Positions 51,039-59,143 of a stretch of 64,000 nt of DNA are shown here, in pieces (the stretch's first letter is position 1; each line of letters begins with the position of its first letter). This stretch comes from Tenacibaculum pelagium (GTDB lineage Bacteria > Bacteroidota > Bacteroidia > Flavobacteriales > Flavobacteriaceae). Below the pieces are notes generated by a model. The model did no database searches and was not told the DNA's origin. It worked only from the letters and a program-made list of their open reading frames with translations. The stretch covers positions 248,001-312,000 of the forward strand of contig NZ_JACGLS010000003.1 of assembly GCF_014062345.1 (NCBI RefSeq), read 5' to 3'. The translations under genes were made by a program, and so were the position numbers.

Positions 51039-51935
51039 TTAGTTATTGTTGGTTAAATCTAAGAATTGTTGTTCTAAACTTGGTTTTCTTTTAACCAAAT
51101 GTGATAAAGTAATGTTGTTGTTAAAAAGAAATTGATTGATTTCTGAAGCAGATAACTCAGAAGTTAAGTTTGCAATTAAAATTCCGTTTTCTTCTTTAAT
51201 ACTTCCTATTGAAGAATGATTTTCTAAATGCTTAATCAACTCTTTGTTGTTTTCTGATTCTAATTCAAAATAACCATTTGAAGTTGTCATTTCATCAACA
51301 CGACCACTATATAGCTTTACACCATTACGAATAATTAAAACATGTGAACAAACTTTTTCAACTTCATCAAGTAGGTGAGAAGCTAATAAAATTGTTGTTC
51401 CGTTTTTAGCAATTTCTTTTATGATTTGACGAATTTCATGAATTCCTTGCGGATCTAATCCATTTGTAGGTTCGTCTAAAATTAAAATTTCAGGATCGTT
51501 TAACAATGCAGATGCGATAGCTAAACGTTGTTTCATGCCTAAAGAATAAGTTTTGAATTTGCTATTTCTTCTTTCAAAAAGATTAACAACTTTTAATTTC
51601 TCTTCAATTTTATCATAAGAAACCCCTTTTATTTTACAAATCAATTGTAAGTTTTGAACTGCCGACATGTAAGGATAAAAATTAGGACGCTCAATAATAG
51701 CTCCTACTTTTTTTAACGCTTCGTGAGTTGATAGCTTTCCATCAAACCAATTAAAATCTCCAGAGGTTCTATTAACCACATTTAAAATAATACCTAAAGT
51801 TGTTGATTTTCCGCTTCCGTTAGGTCCTAAAATACCATATACTTCTCCTTTTTTAATATCGAAAGAAAGATTGTTTACTGCATGGACTTTTCCGTATTTT
51901 TTATCGAGGTTTTTTATTGATAAAATTGTTTCCAA
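51039..51935 (-). CDS. ABC transporter ATP-binding protein (CcmA/NatA-like)
   Basis: 298 residues: Walker A GPNGSGKSTTLGIIL (about 36-50), signature YSLGMKQRLAIASAL (about 130-144), Walker B ILILDEPTNGLDPQG (about 149-163) and a C-terminal extension of about 90 residues typical of the BcrA/NatA/antibiotic exporter ATPases. Forms a two-gene unit with the permease 50200-51030. Confidence 0.92.
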   Translation of the reverse strand: METILSIKNLDKKYGKVHAVNNLSFDIKKGEVYGILGPNGSGKSTTLGIILNVVNRTSGDFNWFDGKLSTHEALKKVGAIIERPNFYPYMSAVQNLQLICKIKGVSYDKIEEKLKVVNLFERRNSKFKTYSLGMKQRLAIASALLNDPEILILDEPTNGLDPQGIHEIRQIIKEIAKNGTTILLASHLLDEVEKVCSHVLIIRNGVKLYSGRVDEMTTSNGYFELESENNKELIKHLENHSSIGSIKEENGILIANLTSELSASEINQFLFNNNITLSHLVKRKPSLEQQFLDLTNNN

Positions 51936-52004
51936 GTTTTTCGGTTTTGTTGATTATAAGTATTTGACGACTTAGTAGAATTATTGTTACAATTTATAAA
52001 AAAG

Positions 52005-52032
52005 AAAAGACTTCCGTTTGTAGAAGTCTTTT
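52005..52032. terminator. Terminator between the two-component system and the ABC exporter
   Basis: AAAAGACTTC (52005-52014) pairs with GAAGTCTTTT (52023-52032); on the minus strand it follows the response-regulator gene. Confidence 0.85.
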
Positions 52033-52051
52033 CTTTTTTTTGATGTTGGTT

Positions 52052-52750
52052 TTATACTTTTTCTATTAATCTAAAGCCTTCACCATGTATATTTAAAATT
52101 TCAACATTCTCATCTCCCTTTAAATATTTACGAAGTTTAGCAATGTAAACATCCATACTACGAGAAGTGAAATAATTATCATCTCTCCATATTTTTGTTA
52201 AAGCTAATTCACGAGGCATTAAATCGTTTTTGTGAATTGCTAGCATACGTAACAATTTACTTTCTTTAGGAGATAGTTTTTGTGTTTCTCCTTCATTAAG
52301 TGAAAGATGACGTAGCTTAGAATTGAAATCAAATCCTCCAATTTTAAATTCAAACTCATCACTTTCGTTTGATTTTTCATTTTCTTTACGTTGTAAAATC
52401 GCTTTGATTTTATGTAGTAAAACCTCAGAGTCAAAAGGTTTGTTTAAATAATCATCTGCACCTACTTGATATCCTCTTAAAACATCTTCTTTTAATGTTT
52501 TAGCTGTTAAAAAAATAATAGGGATTTCTTTGTTTGTTACACGAATGTCTTGTGCTAAAGAAAAACCGTCTTTACGAGGCATCATTACATCTAGGATGCA
52601 TAAATCATATTCTCCGTTTTTAAACATAATTAATCCATCTATTCCGTCTTTAGCATGTGTTACGTTATAGTCGTTTAATGCTAAATAATCTTTAAGAACT
52701 GTTCCGAAATTCGGATCGTCTTCTACTAATAATATTTTTTTACTTCCCAT
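52052..52750 (-). CDS. OmpR/PhoB-type response regulator (RprY-like)
   Basis: 232 residues: receiver domain with acidic pocket EDD (about 9-11), phosphoacceptor D in LCILDVMMPRKDGFSL (about 54), T/K residues IIFLTAK; winged-helix DNA-binding domain from about residue 130 (LSPKESKLLRMLAIHKN and the recognition helix region SMDVYIAKLRKYL). Start 11 nt after the stop of the kinase gene. The pair resembles RprX/RprY of Bacteroides, known from oxidative and metal stress control; the target is unknown here. Confidence 0.9.
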   Translation of the reverse strand: MGSKKILLVEDDPNFGTVLKDYLALNDYNVTHAKDGIDGLIMFKNGEYDLCILDVMMPRKDGFSLAQDIRVTNKEIPIIFLTAKTLKEDVLRGYQVGADDYLNKPFDSEVLLHKIKAILQRKENEKSNESDEFEFKIGGFDFNSKLRHLSLNEGETQKLSPKESKLLRMLAIHKNDLMPRELALTKIWRDDNYFTSRSMDVYIAKLRKYLKGDENVEILNIHGEGFRLIEKV

Positions 52751-52761
52751 CTTCTTTCAAT

Positions 52762-54327
52762 TTATATTAATGGTAATTTAACTGTAAATATGCTTCCTTT
52801 GCCTTTTTCACTCTCAACATGAACGGTTCCGTGGTGGCTGTCTACAATTTCTTTTACATAGGCTAAACCTAAACCGTGACCTTTTACGTTGTGAATGTTT
52901 CCTTTATGTTCTCTATAAAATTTATCGAAAACATATTTCTGAGCATTTCTACTCATTCCAATCCCTTCATCTTTTACTTTAAAGATAAAATATTTATTTG
53001 TACTCTCTGTATAAACATCAATTTTTGGAGCACCTTCAGAATACTTTAGAGCGTTCTCTAATATGTTAACTGTAATGTTTACTAGGTGTAAATTATTTCC
53101 TAAAACCTCCGTGGAAATTGCTTTAAAATGTGTAACAATACTTCCATTTTTATCATTTACTAATAATTGAATGTGCTCAATAGCTTCTTCAATAATGTCG
53201 TGCATATCTGTAGCATCCTTACCAATTTCTAGTTGGTTTTTTTCTAATCTTGAAATTCGTAATACGTTTTCTACTTGACCATGCATACGTTTGTTCTCCT
53301 CACGAATCATTTGAACATAACGTTTAACCTTATCTTCGTCAGATATAATTCTTGGATTTTTAATCGCATCTAAAGCTAGGTTTATAGTAGCAATAGGTGT
53401 TTTAAACTCATGCGTCATATTATTAATAAAATCTGTTTTTATTTCAGAAATCTTTTTTTGACGAATTAATTGATATAATGATGCAGAAAAAGCCGCAATA
53501 ATAATCCCTATAAATAATAATGACAGCCCTAAAATTTTCATCATTCCTGAAATCAAATTTTTACGTTCGTTAGGGAATTTTATATATAATTTATATTTAC
53601 TATTTCCTTCTTCATCTTCTAGCAATGGATAATATTTATCATTAGGTTGAACATTAAAATATCCTGATTTTAATTGAGTCGCTAACCCATCTTCATAAAC
53701 ACCATACTTAAAATCTTGAGTAATATTCATTTTACCCAATTCTTCTTTTAATGTTCTGTTCAGTTCATTATTGCTAATTCGATGATGAATTGGAGAATAA
53801 TGCTTACTTTGCTTAAACATATACTCCATCTGCTGTTTATTCCAGCTGGGATATAGTTTAAAATTTGTAAGTTGACTTTCTTTTAAAAAAGGCTTAAAAT
53901 CTTTATTTTCAGATTTAATGACTTGAGAGAAAAAAATATCTTCTTTGCCTGAATATCTTTTAAAGATAATTGAGTCGTTATTTACAAAATCCCCTGGAAT
54001 TTTAAAATTTTCTTCTAAGATAGTAGTTCCAAAAGTTAATTTCCTTTTACTTGTCGTGTCTATTTGTTGAAAGATAAAAGTTTTAATCTCAGCATCAGTT
54101 CTAAGTTTATCATTTTTAAAAAACTCATTAGTACTAAGAGCAAATTCTTGATACTCTCTTTCTTTAATTTTCTCTGATGTCCTACCAAGAGCAATTGTAA
54201 CATTGTTCTCGAATTGCTGTTGTTTGTTTTTTATTGCATCTTTAATCCAATAGACTTGAACTGAGATAATTCCTATCAAAGAAATACTCATTAAAACAAC
54301 AATAAGAATAAAGATTTTTTTACTCAT
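52762..54327 (-). CDS. Sensor histidine kinase (RprX-like)
   Basis: 521 residues: two membrane helices (about 5-25 and 265-285) with a 240-residue periplasmic sensor between, then HisKA NNMTHEFKTPIATINLAL (His about 308), N box NILENALKYSEGAP and GLGLAYVKEIVDSHHG near the end. Transmits periplasmic signals to the response regulator 52052-52750. Confidence 0.93.
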   Translation of the reverse strand: MSKKIFILIVVLMSISLIGIISVQVYWIKDAIKNKQQQFENNVTIALGRTSEKIKEREYQEFALSTNEFFKNDKLRTDAEIKTFIFQQIDTTSKRKLTFGTTILEENFKIPGDFVNNDSIIFKRYSGKEDIFFSQVIKSENKDFKPFLKESQLTNFKLYPSWNKQQMEYMFKQSKHYSPIHHRISNNELNRTLKEELGKMNITQDFKYGVYEDGLATQLKSGYFNVQPNDKYYPLLEDEEGNSKYKLYIKFPNERKNLISGMMKILGLSLLFIGIIIAAFSASLYQLIRQKKISEIKTDFINNMTHEFKTPIATINLALDAIKNPRIISDEDKVKRYVQMIREENKRMHGQVENVLRISRLEKNQLEIGKDATDMHDIIEEAIEHIQLLVNDKNGSIVTHFKAISTEVLGNNLHLVNITVNILENALKYSEGAPKIDVYTESTNKYFIFKVKDEGIGMSRNAQKYVFDKFYREHKGNIHNVKGHGLGLAYVKEIVDSHHGTVHVESEKGKGSIFTVKLPLI

Positions 54328-54448
54328 TATTCAAAAATAAATCAATAAAATGAAGGGGTGTTCGGTTTTAACTTAGATTAACAAAGTTACTGAAAAATTA
54401 AGATAATTTTAAGAAAAACAATTTATATAACATAAAATATTTAGATTT

Positions 54449-55027
54449 TTATGTTAAATAATTGTGGATTTTTAATACTTGTGATTCAGTATTGGAAAGA
54501 GTTATGTTTTCAATAATATAATGAGATTGTAGTGCTTTTTTATTTTGAGACCATTGATTTTTAATTCTGTTTTTAACAACATCAATAGTTGAGTCATCTC
54601 TTTTTATAACTCTTTGAATTCTTATGTCTTTGGGAGCTATTACTGTAATTATTTTATCACAGAAAGCGTTACTTCCGTTTTCAAATAAAATGGCATTTTC
54701 ATATAAAATGTATTTTTTATTTGAATTGTATTTGATGAAATCTTGTAAGTGCTTATTTACAACAGGGTGCACAATAGCATTTAAAGTCGCTAACTTTTCT
54801 TTATTGTTAAAAACGATATTGGCTAAATATGGTCTGTTAAGGGTGTTGTTTTGATAAGTGTCGCTTCCAAATTCTGAAATTAGTTTTGATTTAATCTCAT
54901 TTGATGAATTCATTAATTTTTTAGCCTCGTCATCTGCTATATAAATAGCAATATCTTCGAATTGAGAAAACATTTTTACTACAGTAGATTTTCCGCTACC
55001 TATACCACCTGTAATACCTACAACCAT
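54449..55027 (-). CDS. coaE: Dephospho-CoA kinase
   Basis: 192 residues, last enzyme of CoA synthesis. P-loop MVVGITGGIGSGKSTVVKMF (1-20), IADDEAKKLM (Asp-Asp), the lid and conserved ILYENAILFENG. Its start overlaps the stop of the ybbR-like gene by 1 bp. Length normal. Confidence 0.96.
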   Translation of the reverse strand: MVVGITGGIGSGKSTVVKMFSQFEDIAIYIADDEAKKLMNSSNEIKSKLISEFGSDTYQNNTLNRPYLANIVFNNKEKLATLNAIVHPVVNKHLQDFIKYNSNKKYILYENAILFENGSNAFCDKIITVIAPKDIRIQRVIKRDDSTIDVVKNRIKNQWSQNKKALQSHYIIENITLSNTESQVLKIHNYLT

Positions 55028-55956
55028 TATTCGTGAATTAAAAAATCAATTTTATCAGGAACTATTCTTACTACTGAAACCAAATTTGAATGCGATTGTA
55101 TTTTAGGAATTAAGTATGAAATTCCTTTAGTAGTACTTTCATTGTAGTCACACTCAATAGTAAATAAATCAGGGGTTACTTTATTGAAGTTTGTTAAACC
55201 TACCTTGTATATTAATTTTATTTTTTTTGGAAAAATATTTATTCCGTCTGGAGCATTCTTTATAGTTACTGGAATTTCAATTTCACCTTCAGTAAATTTA
55301 TCTACAGAGGCTATGATATCAACTTCTTTGATGTTTGTTTTGAAATTCCTGTTTTTAGGAAAAATTATTTTAGACTTTAATTCTACTTTTTCAGAAACAT
55401 TTTTTAAATCAGTCTTTTCGAGGTTTAAAAAAGATATTTTTTTTAATTCTTCCTCATCACCAGATATTTCGATACTATCTGGCTTTATTGTAACAGGTTT
55501 AGTTAAGTCGAAACCTAGTTGAAACTCGATGTTTAAATTCGATTTTAAAGGGATTTTTCTAGAACTAAGTGTGCCTATTTTTAGAGAGATACTATCTTCT
55601 TGTATTTGAATTAATTCAATACCTGATTTTAATTGGTTTTGAATTTCCGACTGAATATTTTGAGAAAGAAAATAATAATTATTCCCTTCTTTTCTGCGAG
55701 TTTTTTCTAGGTTTAGTTCTAAAGGTTTGCTACTAATATTTGTAGAAAGTAAATTAAACCCTGTTCCTTTAACTAATAGGGTTATATTTTTTAAAGGAGT
55801 ACTTATAAGTGTTTTTTGTTGGGGTAAATTTATATAATCGATATCGTAATTTACTTCACTGGTGTAAGTTTTAGATAAGTTGATTAGAATCCAAAAAAAC
55901 AATGAGGCAATTAAAAAGCCAAAAAAAGTCTTAGGTATGTTAAGCGTCTTTTTCAA
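55027..55956 (-). CDS. YbbR/CdaR-domain protein
   Basis: 309 residues, one N-terminal membrane helix (about 13-27, FFGFLIASLFFWILI), then repeated YbbR-like beta domains (for example LEKTDLKNVSEKVELKSKII and the strand-rich segments around 110, 190 and 250). In Gram-positives YbbR/CdaR proteins regulate the diadenylate cyclase; here, placed before coaE in a lineage-typical order, the role is unknown. Confidence 0.8.
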   Translation of the reverse strand: MKKTLNIPKTFFGFLIASLFFWILINLSKTYTSEVNYDIDYINLPQQKTLISTPLKNITLLVKGTGFNLLSTNISSKPLELNLEKTRRKEGNNYYFLSQNIQSEIQNQLKSGIELIQIQEDSISLKIGTLSSRKIPLKSNLNIEFQLGFDLTKPVTIKPDSIEISGDEEELKKISFLNLEKTDLKNVSEKVELKSKIIFPKNRNFKTNIKEVDIIASVDKFTEGEIEIPVTIKNAPDGINIFPKKIKLIYKVGLTNFNKVTPDLFTIECDYNESTTKGISYLIPKIQSHSNLVSVVRIVPDKIDFLIHE

Positions 55957-55990
55957 ATTAAAATATATGAAGCAATTTACATAAAAAACA

Positions 55991-56019
55991 AAAAAGAGAG
56001 CTAACTAGCTCTCTTTTTT
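55991..56019 (-). terminator. Terminator after yajC
   Basis: AAAAAAGAGAGCTA and TAGCTCTCTTTTTT arms form a symmetrical hairpin behind the nusB-DUF1573-yajC genes. Confidence 0.85.
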
Positions 56020-56034
56020 AAATATGTGTAACTG

Positions 56035-56355
56035 TTATTTTTTAACGTTAGTATTATATTTTTTACTTAACTCCATTGAAATAGCAGAGCGCTCAAATTT
56101 AATTTTCCCTGCTCCAGTTTCAATAGTAACGGTATTGTCGTTATCGTTAATTTCAACAATCTTACCATGAATACCGCTCGAAGTAACTACTTTAATTCCT
56201 TTTTTAACAGTTGATTGAAATTGTTTTTCTTTTTTTTGACGATTCATCTGGGGACGAATAATTAAAAAATAGAAAACACCAATCATTGCCACAAAAGGAA
56301 GCATACTCATAATGCTTTCTTGTGTGCTGGCTTGTAAAAATATAGAATCAAACAT
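56035..56355 (-). CDS. yajC: Preprotein translocase subunit YajC
   Basis: 106 residues: one membrane helix (about 18-37, MLPFVAMIGVFYFLIIRPQ) followed by QMNRQKKEKQF and a small basic beta domain (IKVVTSSGIHGKIVEINDND). Auxiliary factor of SecDF. Its ATG overlaps the stop of DUF1573 by one base. Confidence 0.95.
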   Translation of the reverse strand: MFDSIFLQASTQESIMSMLPFVAMIGVFYFLIIRPQMNRQKKEKQFQSTVKKGIKVVTSSGIHGKIVEINDNDNTVTIETGAGKIKFERSAISMELSKKYNTNVKK

Positions 56356-56822
56356 TATACTGTTTTCTTTTTAGGAGTTACCATTCCAGAAATTTTAACA
56401 ACCTCTCTACCTTTTTCAGTATTCGTTGTTAAAGTAATCGATTTAGATTGCTTGTTTGGTTTACCGCTAGTATTAAAGCTTACTTGAATGTCTCCAGTTT
56501 TTCCAGGTGCGATAGGTTCTTTAGGCCAAACAGGTACTGTACAACCACAACTTGCTTGAGCATTTGTAATTACTAAATCACCTTTACCTGTGTTTGTAAC
56601 AACAAAAGTAGTTTTAACAACGTCTCCTTCATTAACAGTTCCAAAGTCAAATTCTTCTTTGTCGAAAGAAATAGTAGGTGCTCCTAAACTAATTGAACTA
56701 TCTCTTTTTTCAGCTTTCTCTACATTTTCTTTTTTTACTTTCGATGATGCATTTCCTTGCCCACAAGAAACTAACATTCCTGTTGAAACAACTAATGCAA
56801 GCGCTACTGCTATTTTCTTCAT
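56355..56822 (-). CDS. DUF1573 lipoprotein-like protein
   Basis: 155 residues. Lipobox VSTGMLVSCGQGN (Cys about residue 20), then an Ig-like HYDIN/ASH-type beta domain with FDFGTVNEGDVVKTTFVVTN, GKGDLVITNAQASCGCTVPV, and VSFNTSGKPNKQSKSITLTT. DUF1573 proteins are common in Bacteroidota envelopes; function unknown. Middle gene of nusB-DUF1573-yajC. Confidence 0.9.
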   Translation of the reverse strand: MKKIAVALALVVSTGMLVSCGQGNASSKVKKENVEKAEKRDSSISLGAPTISFDKEEFDFGTVNEGDVVKTTFVVTNTGKGDLVITNAQASCGCTVPVWPKEPIAPGKTGDIQVSFNTSGKPNKQSKSITLTTNTEKGREVVKISGMVTPKKKTV

Positions 56823-56863
56823 TTTAAAAATAATTTATTTAATTCGTTGTAAAAATAATAATT

Positions 56864-57802
56864 TTATAATAATCCTCTACCAATTTTAACCATTTGGTTT
56901 GATGATAAATAATCTTTAGCTAGTTTGTCTAATACTCCGTTAATGAAATAACCACTTTTGTTGGTAGAGTAATCTTTAGCTAATTCTATATATTCATTAA
57001 TACTTACTCTACTCGGAATAGATGGGAAATGTAAAAATTCAGTGATTGCCATTTTGATGATGATCATATCGATATCAGCAATTCTATCTGCTTCCCAATT
57101 AGGAGTTTTGGCAATAATATCTTCTTCGTATTTATGCTGATTTAACATTGTTTTAGTGAATAAATCAGACACAAATATTTTGTCTTGATTGTCTTTATAT
57201 AAACTTCCTAAAATAAAAGGCTTCTTCGGGCTTTGTTTGTTCAATGTTTTAACTATCCATGTATTTACAAAAGGAATATCATCTACCCAAGTAATCATTT
57301 TATCTTCAAAATAATCTGCTAATTTTTCGTTAGGCGCTACAATTTCTTTAAAGAAATCTATAACAAAAGCTCTGTCTACATTATATGAATCTTCAACAGT
57401 ATTCATATATTTTTCATAAATATCGCTTTTCTGCAATTCATCTAATAAAATCTTAACGTACTCGTCGTCAAGTTCCCAGTAATTTAATTTGTTAAGTTCT
57501 AGGTATCCTTCTAAACTAACACTTTCGTTAAGTAGGTTGATTAACTTATTATCAATAAATTTAGTATTTGGATTTAGTTCTTCTTTGGTAGCTAAAATTT
57601 TCTTTTTAGCAAGCGCAATTCTTTTATTGGCTAATTTTTGCACTTCTACTAATAACTGAAGATTTAAAACGTACAAGTCGTACATTTTTTGAATACTGTG
57701 TTTTAAGAATTTTTCTTCTTTAACAATATCATCATTGTGCGATTGCTGCATTGCATAAACCGACTGCATTACTTTAACTCGAATATGTCTTCTGTTAATC
57801 AT
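56864..57802 (-). CDS. nusB: Transcription antitermination protein NusB
   Basis: 312 residues, long for NusB (E. coli 139) as is normal for Bacteroidota. The classic NusB core is C-terminal (about 180-310, KANWEADRIADIDMIIIKMA and SRVSINEYIELAKDYSTNKSG). It starts MINRRHIRVKVMQSVYAMQQ, the N-terminal arginine-rich helix. A promoter element and a terminator hairpin lie between leucine dehydrogenase and this gene, which may make it autoregulated. Confidence 0.93.
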   Translation of the reverse strand: MINRRHIRVKVMQSVYAMQQSHNDDIVKEEKFLKHSIQKMYDLYVLNLQLLVEVQKLANKRIALAKKKILATKEELNPNTKFIDNKLINLLNESVSLEGYLELNKLNYWELDDEYVKILLDELQKSDIYEKYMNTVEDSYNVDRAFVIDFFKEIVAPNEKLADYFEDKMITWVDDIPFVNTWIVKTLNKQSPKKPFILGSLYKDNQDKIFVSDLFTKTMLNQHKYEEDIIAKTPNWEADRIADIDMIIIKMAITEFLHFPSIPSRVSINEYIELAKDYSTNKSGYFINGVLDKLAKDYLSSNQMVKIGRGLL

Positions 57803-57814
57803 TTTAAAGAACTT

Positions 57815-57860
57815 TAAAAAAAAGAGCGATAGAAACTATTTCTAACGCTCTGCAAAAGTA
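57815..57860 (-). promoter_or_regulatory. nusB leader: promoter element followed at once by a terminator hairpin
   Basis: Minus-strand TACTTTTG (57853-57860) is an exact -7 element. Immediately after it AGAGCGTTAGAAA-TAG-TTTCTATCGCTCT (57823-57851) forms a hairpin followed by T8, an intrinsic terminator, and then nusB begins (57802). It may simply end the leucine dehydrogenase transcript, or attenuate nusB. Confidence 0.6.
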
Positions 57861-57879
57861 AAACTTTTTTATTTTTTAT

Positions 57880-58980
57880 CTAGCTATTTTGCTCTTTTTT
57901 ACGAGCATCAATTCTACCTTGTGCAATATTAAATGCAGCTTGGTGTGTAGTGATGTTTTCTTTCTCAGCTAAGTTAAAGATATCTAATGTTGTATTGTAA
58001 ATGTTTTCAGTTCTTTTTAAACTTTCAGCTTTGTCGTAACCAACAACTTCTGCATAAACATTAATAATTCCACCAGCATTAATTAAGAAATCAGGAGCGT
58101 AAGCAATTCCTTTTTCTTGTAACATTCTACCATGCTTTAATTCGTCAGCTAATTGGTTGTTTGCTGCACCAGCAATAACTTTAGCGTTTAATTGAGCAAT
58201 AGTATTATCGTTTACTGTTGCACCTAATGCACATGGAGCATAAATATCGATGTCTAAACCGTAAATATCGTTTCCTAATACTACGTTAGCTCCGTATTTT
58301 TTACTTAACTCTTCTAAACGAGCTTCGTTAATATCGTTTAAAATAACTTGAGCACCTTCATCAGTAATGTGTTTAACTAGAGTTTCACCAACGTGACCAA
58401 CACCTTGCACTAAAACTTTTTTACCGTCAAGATTTTCAGTTCCGAATTTATATTTAGCAGCAGCTTTCATTCCCATGTAAACTCCGTATGCAGTTACAGG
58501 AGAAGGATTTCCAGACCCACCAATAGCTTCAGATACACCAGTTACGTGTGGTGTAACTTCACGGATAATATCCATGTCGCGAGTTTCCATACCAACATCT
58601 TCAGCTGTAATGTATTTTCCACTTAAAGAATTTACATACTCACCAAACTTACGCATTAAGTCGTCGTTTTTCTGAGTTTTTGCATCACCAATAATAACAG
58701 CTTTACCACCACCAAGGTTTAATCCTGTAATTGCTGATTTATATGTCATACCACGAGATAAACGTAATACGTCATTAAGTGCATCCCATTCACTTTTATA
58801 TTGCCACATTCTAGTACCTCCTAAAGCAGGTCCTAAAGTTGTATTGTGAATACCAATTATTGCTTTTAAACCTGTATCTTCGTCGTTACAAAAAACGATT
58901 TGCTCGTGATTGTCAAAAGATAATTGACCAAATACAGGGTCGTTCTTAAGGTCTTTAGTATCAATGATTTCTGATGTCAT
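57880..58980 (-). CDS. Leucine dehydrogenase (Glu/Leu/Phe/Val dehydrogenase family)
   Basis: 366 residues: oxidative deaminase of branched-chain amino acids. Signature YKSAITGLNLGGGKAVIIGD (catalytic Lys, about 97-115), YITAEDVGMETRDMDIIRE, the NAD motif VLVQGVGHVGETLVKHI (about 188-204), and APDFLINAGGIINVYAEV. Could be valine or phenylalanine dehydrogenase by family; Leu DH is likeliest in flavobacteria. Its own promoter element lies at 59033-59040 and a hairpin ends its mRNA. Confidence 0.88.
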   Translation of the reverse strand: MTSEIIDTKDLKNDPVFGQLSFDNHEQIVFCNDEDTGLKAIIGIHNTTLGPALGGTRMWQYKSEWDALNDVLRLSRGMTYKSAITGLNLGGGKAVIIGDAKTQKNDDLMRKFGEYVNSLSGKYITAEDVGMETRDMDIIREVTPHVTGVSEAIGGSGNPSPVTAYGVYMGMKAAAKYKFGTENLDGKKVLVQGVGHVGETLVKHITDEGAQVILNDINEARLEELSKKYGANVVLGNDIYGLDIDIYAPCALGATVNDNTIAQLNAKVIAGAANNQLADELKHGRMLQEKGIAYAPDFLINAGGIINVYAEVVGYDKAESLKRTENIYNTTLDIFNLAEKENITTHQAAFNIAQGRIDARKKEQNS

Positions 58981-59032
58981 TCTTAGTTGTTTTTAATTTG
59001 AGATTGTTTTAATAATCTCAAAAATTCGAGCA

Positions 59033-59040
59033 CAAAAGTA
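59033..59040 (-). promoter_or_regulatory. -7 promoter element of the leucine dehydrogenase gene
   Basis: Minus-strand TACTTTTG, exact match, about 50 nt upstream of the ATG; the leader can form GAGATTATT-AAAA-AATCTC-like hairpin. Confidence 0.5.
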
Positions 59041-59143
59041 CGGAATCGTCAAAACATAAGCAAAAAAAGTAGTCTTAATTATGTTATGTTTAACAAAAGT
59101 CTTAAGGAAGTTTTAATTTTTTAATCAAAAGAATAATTTAATC

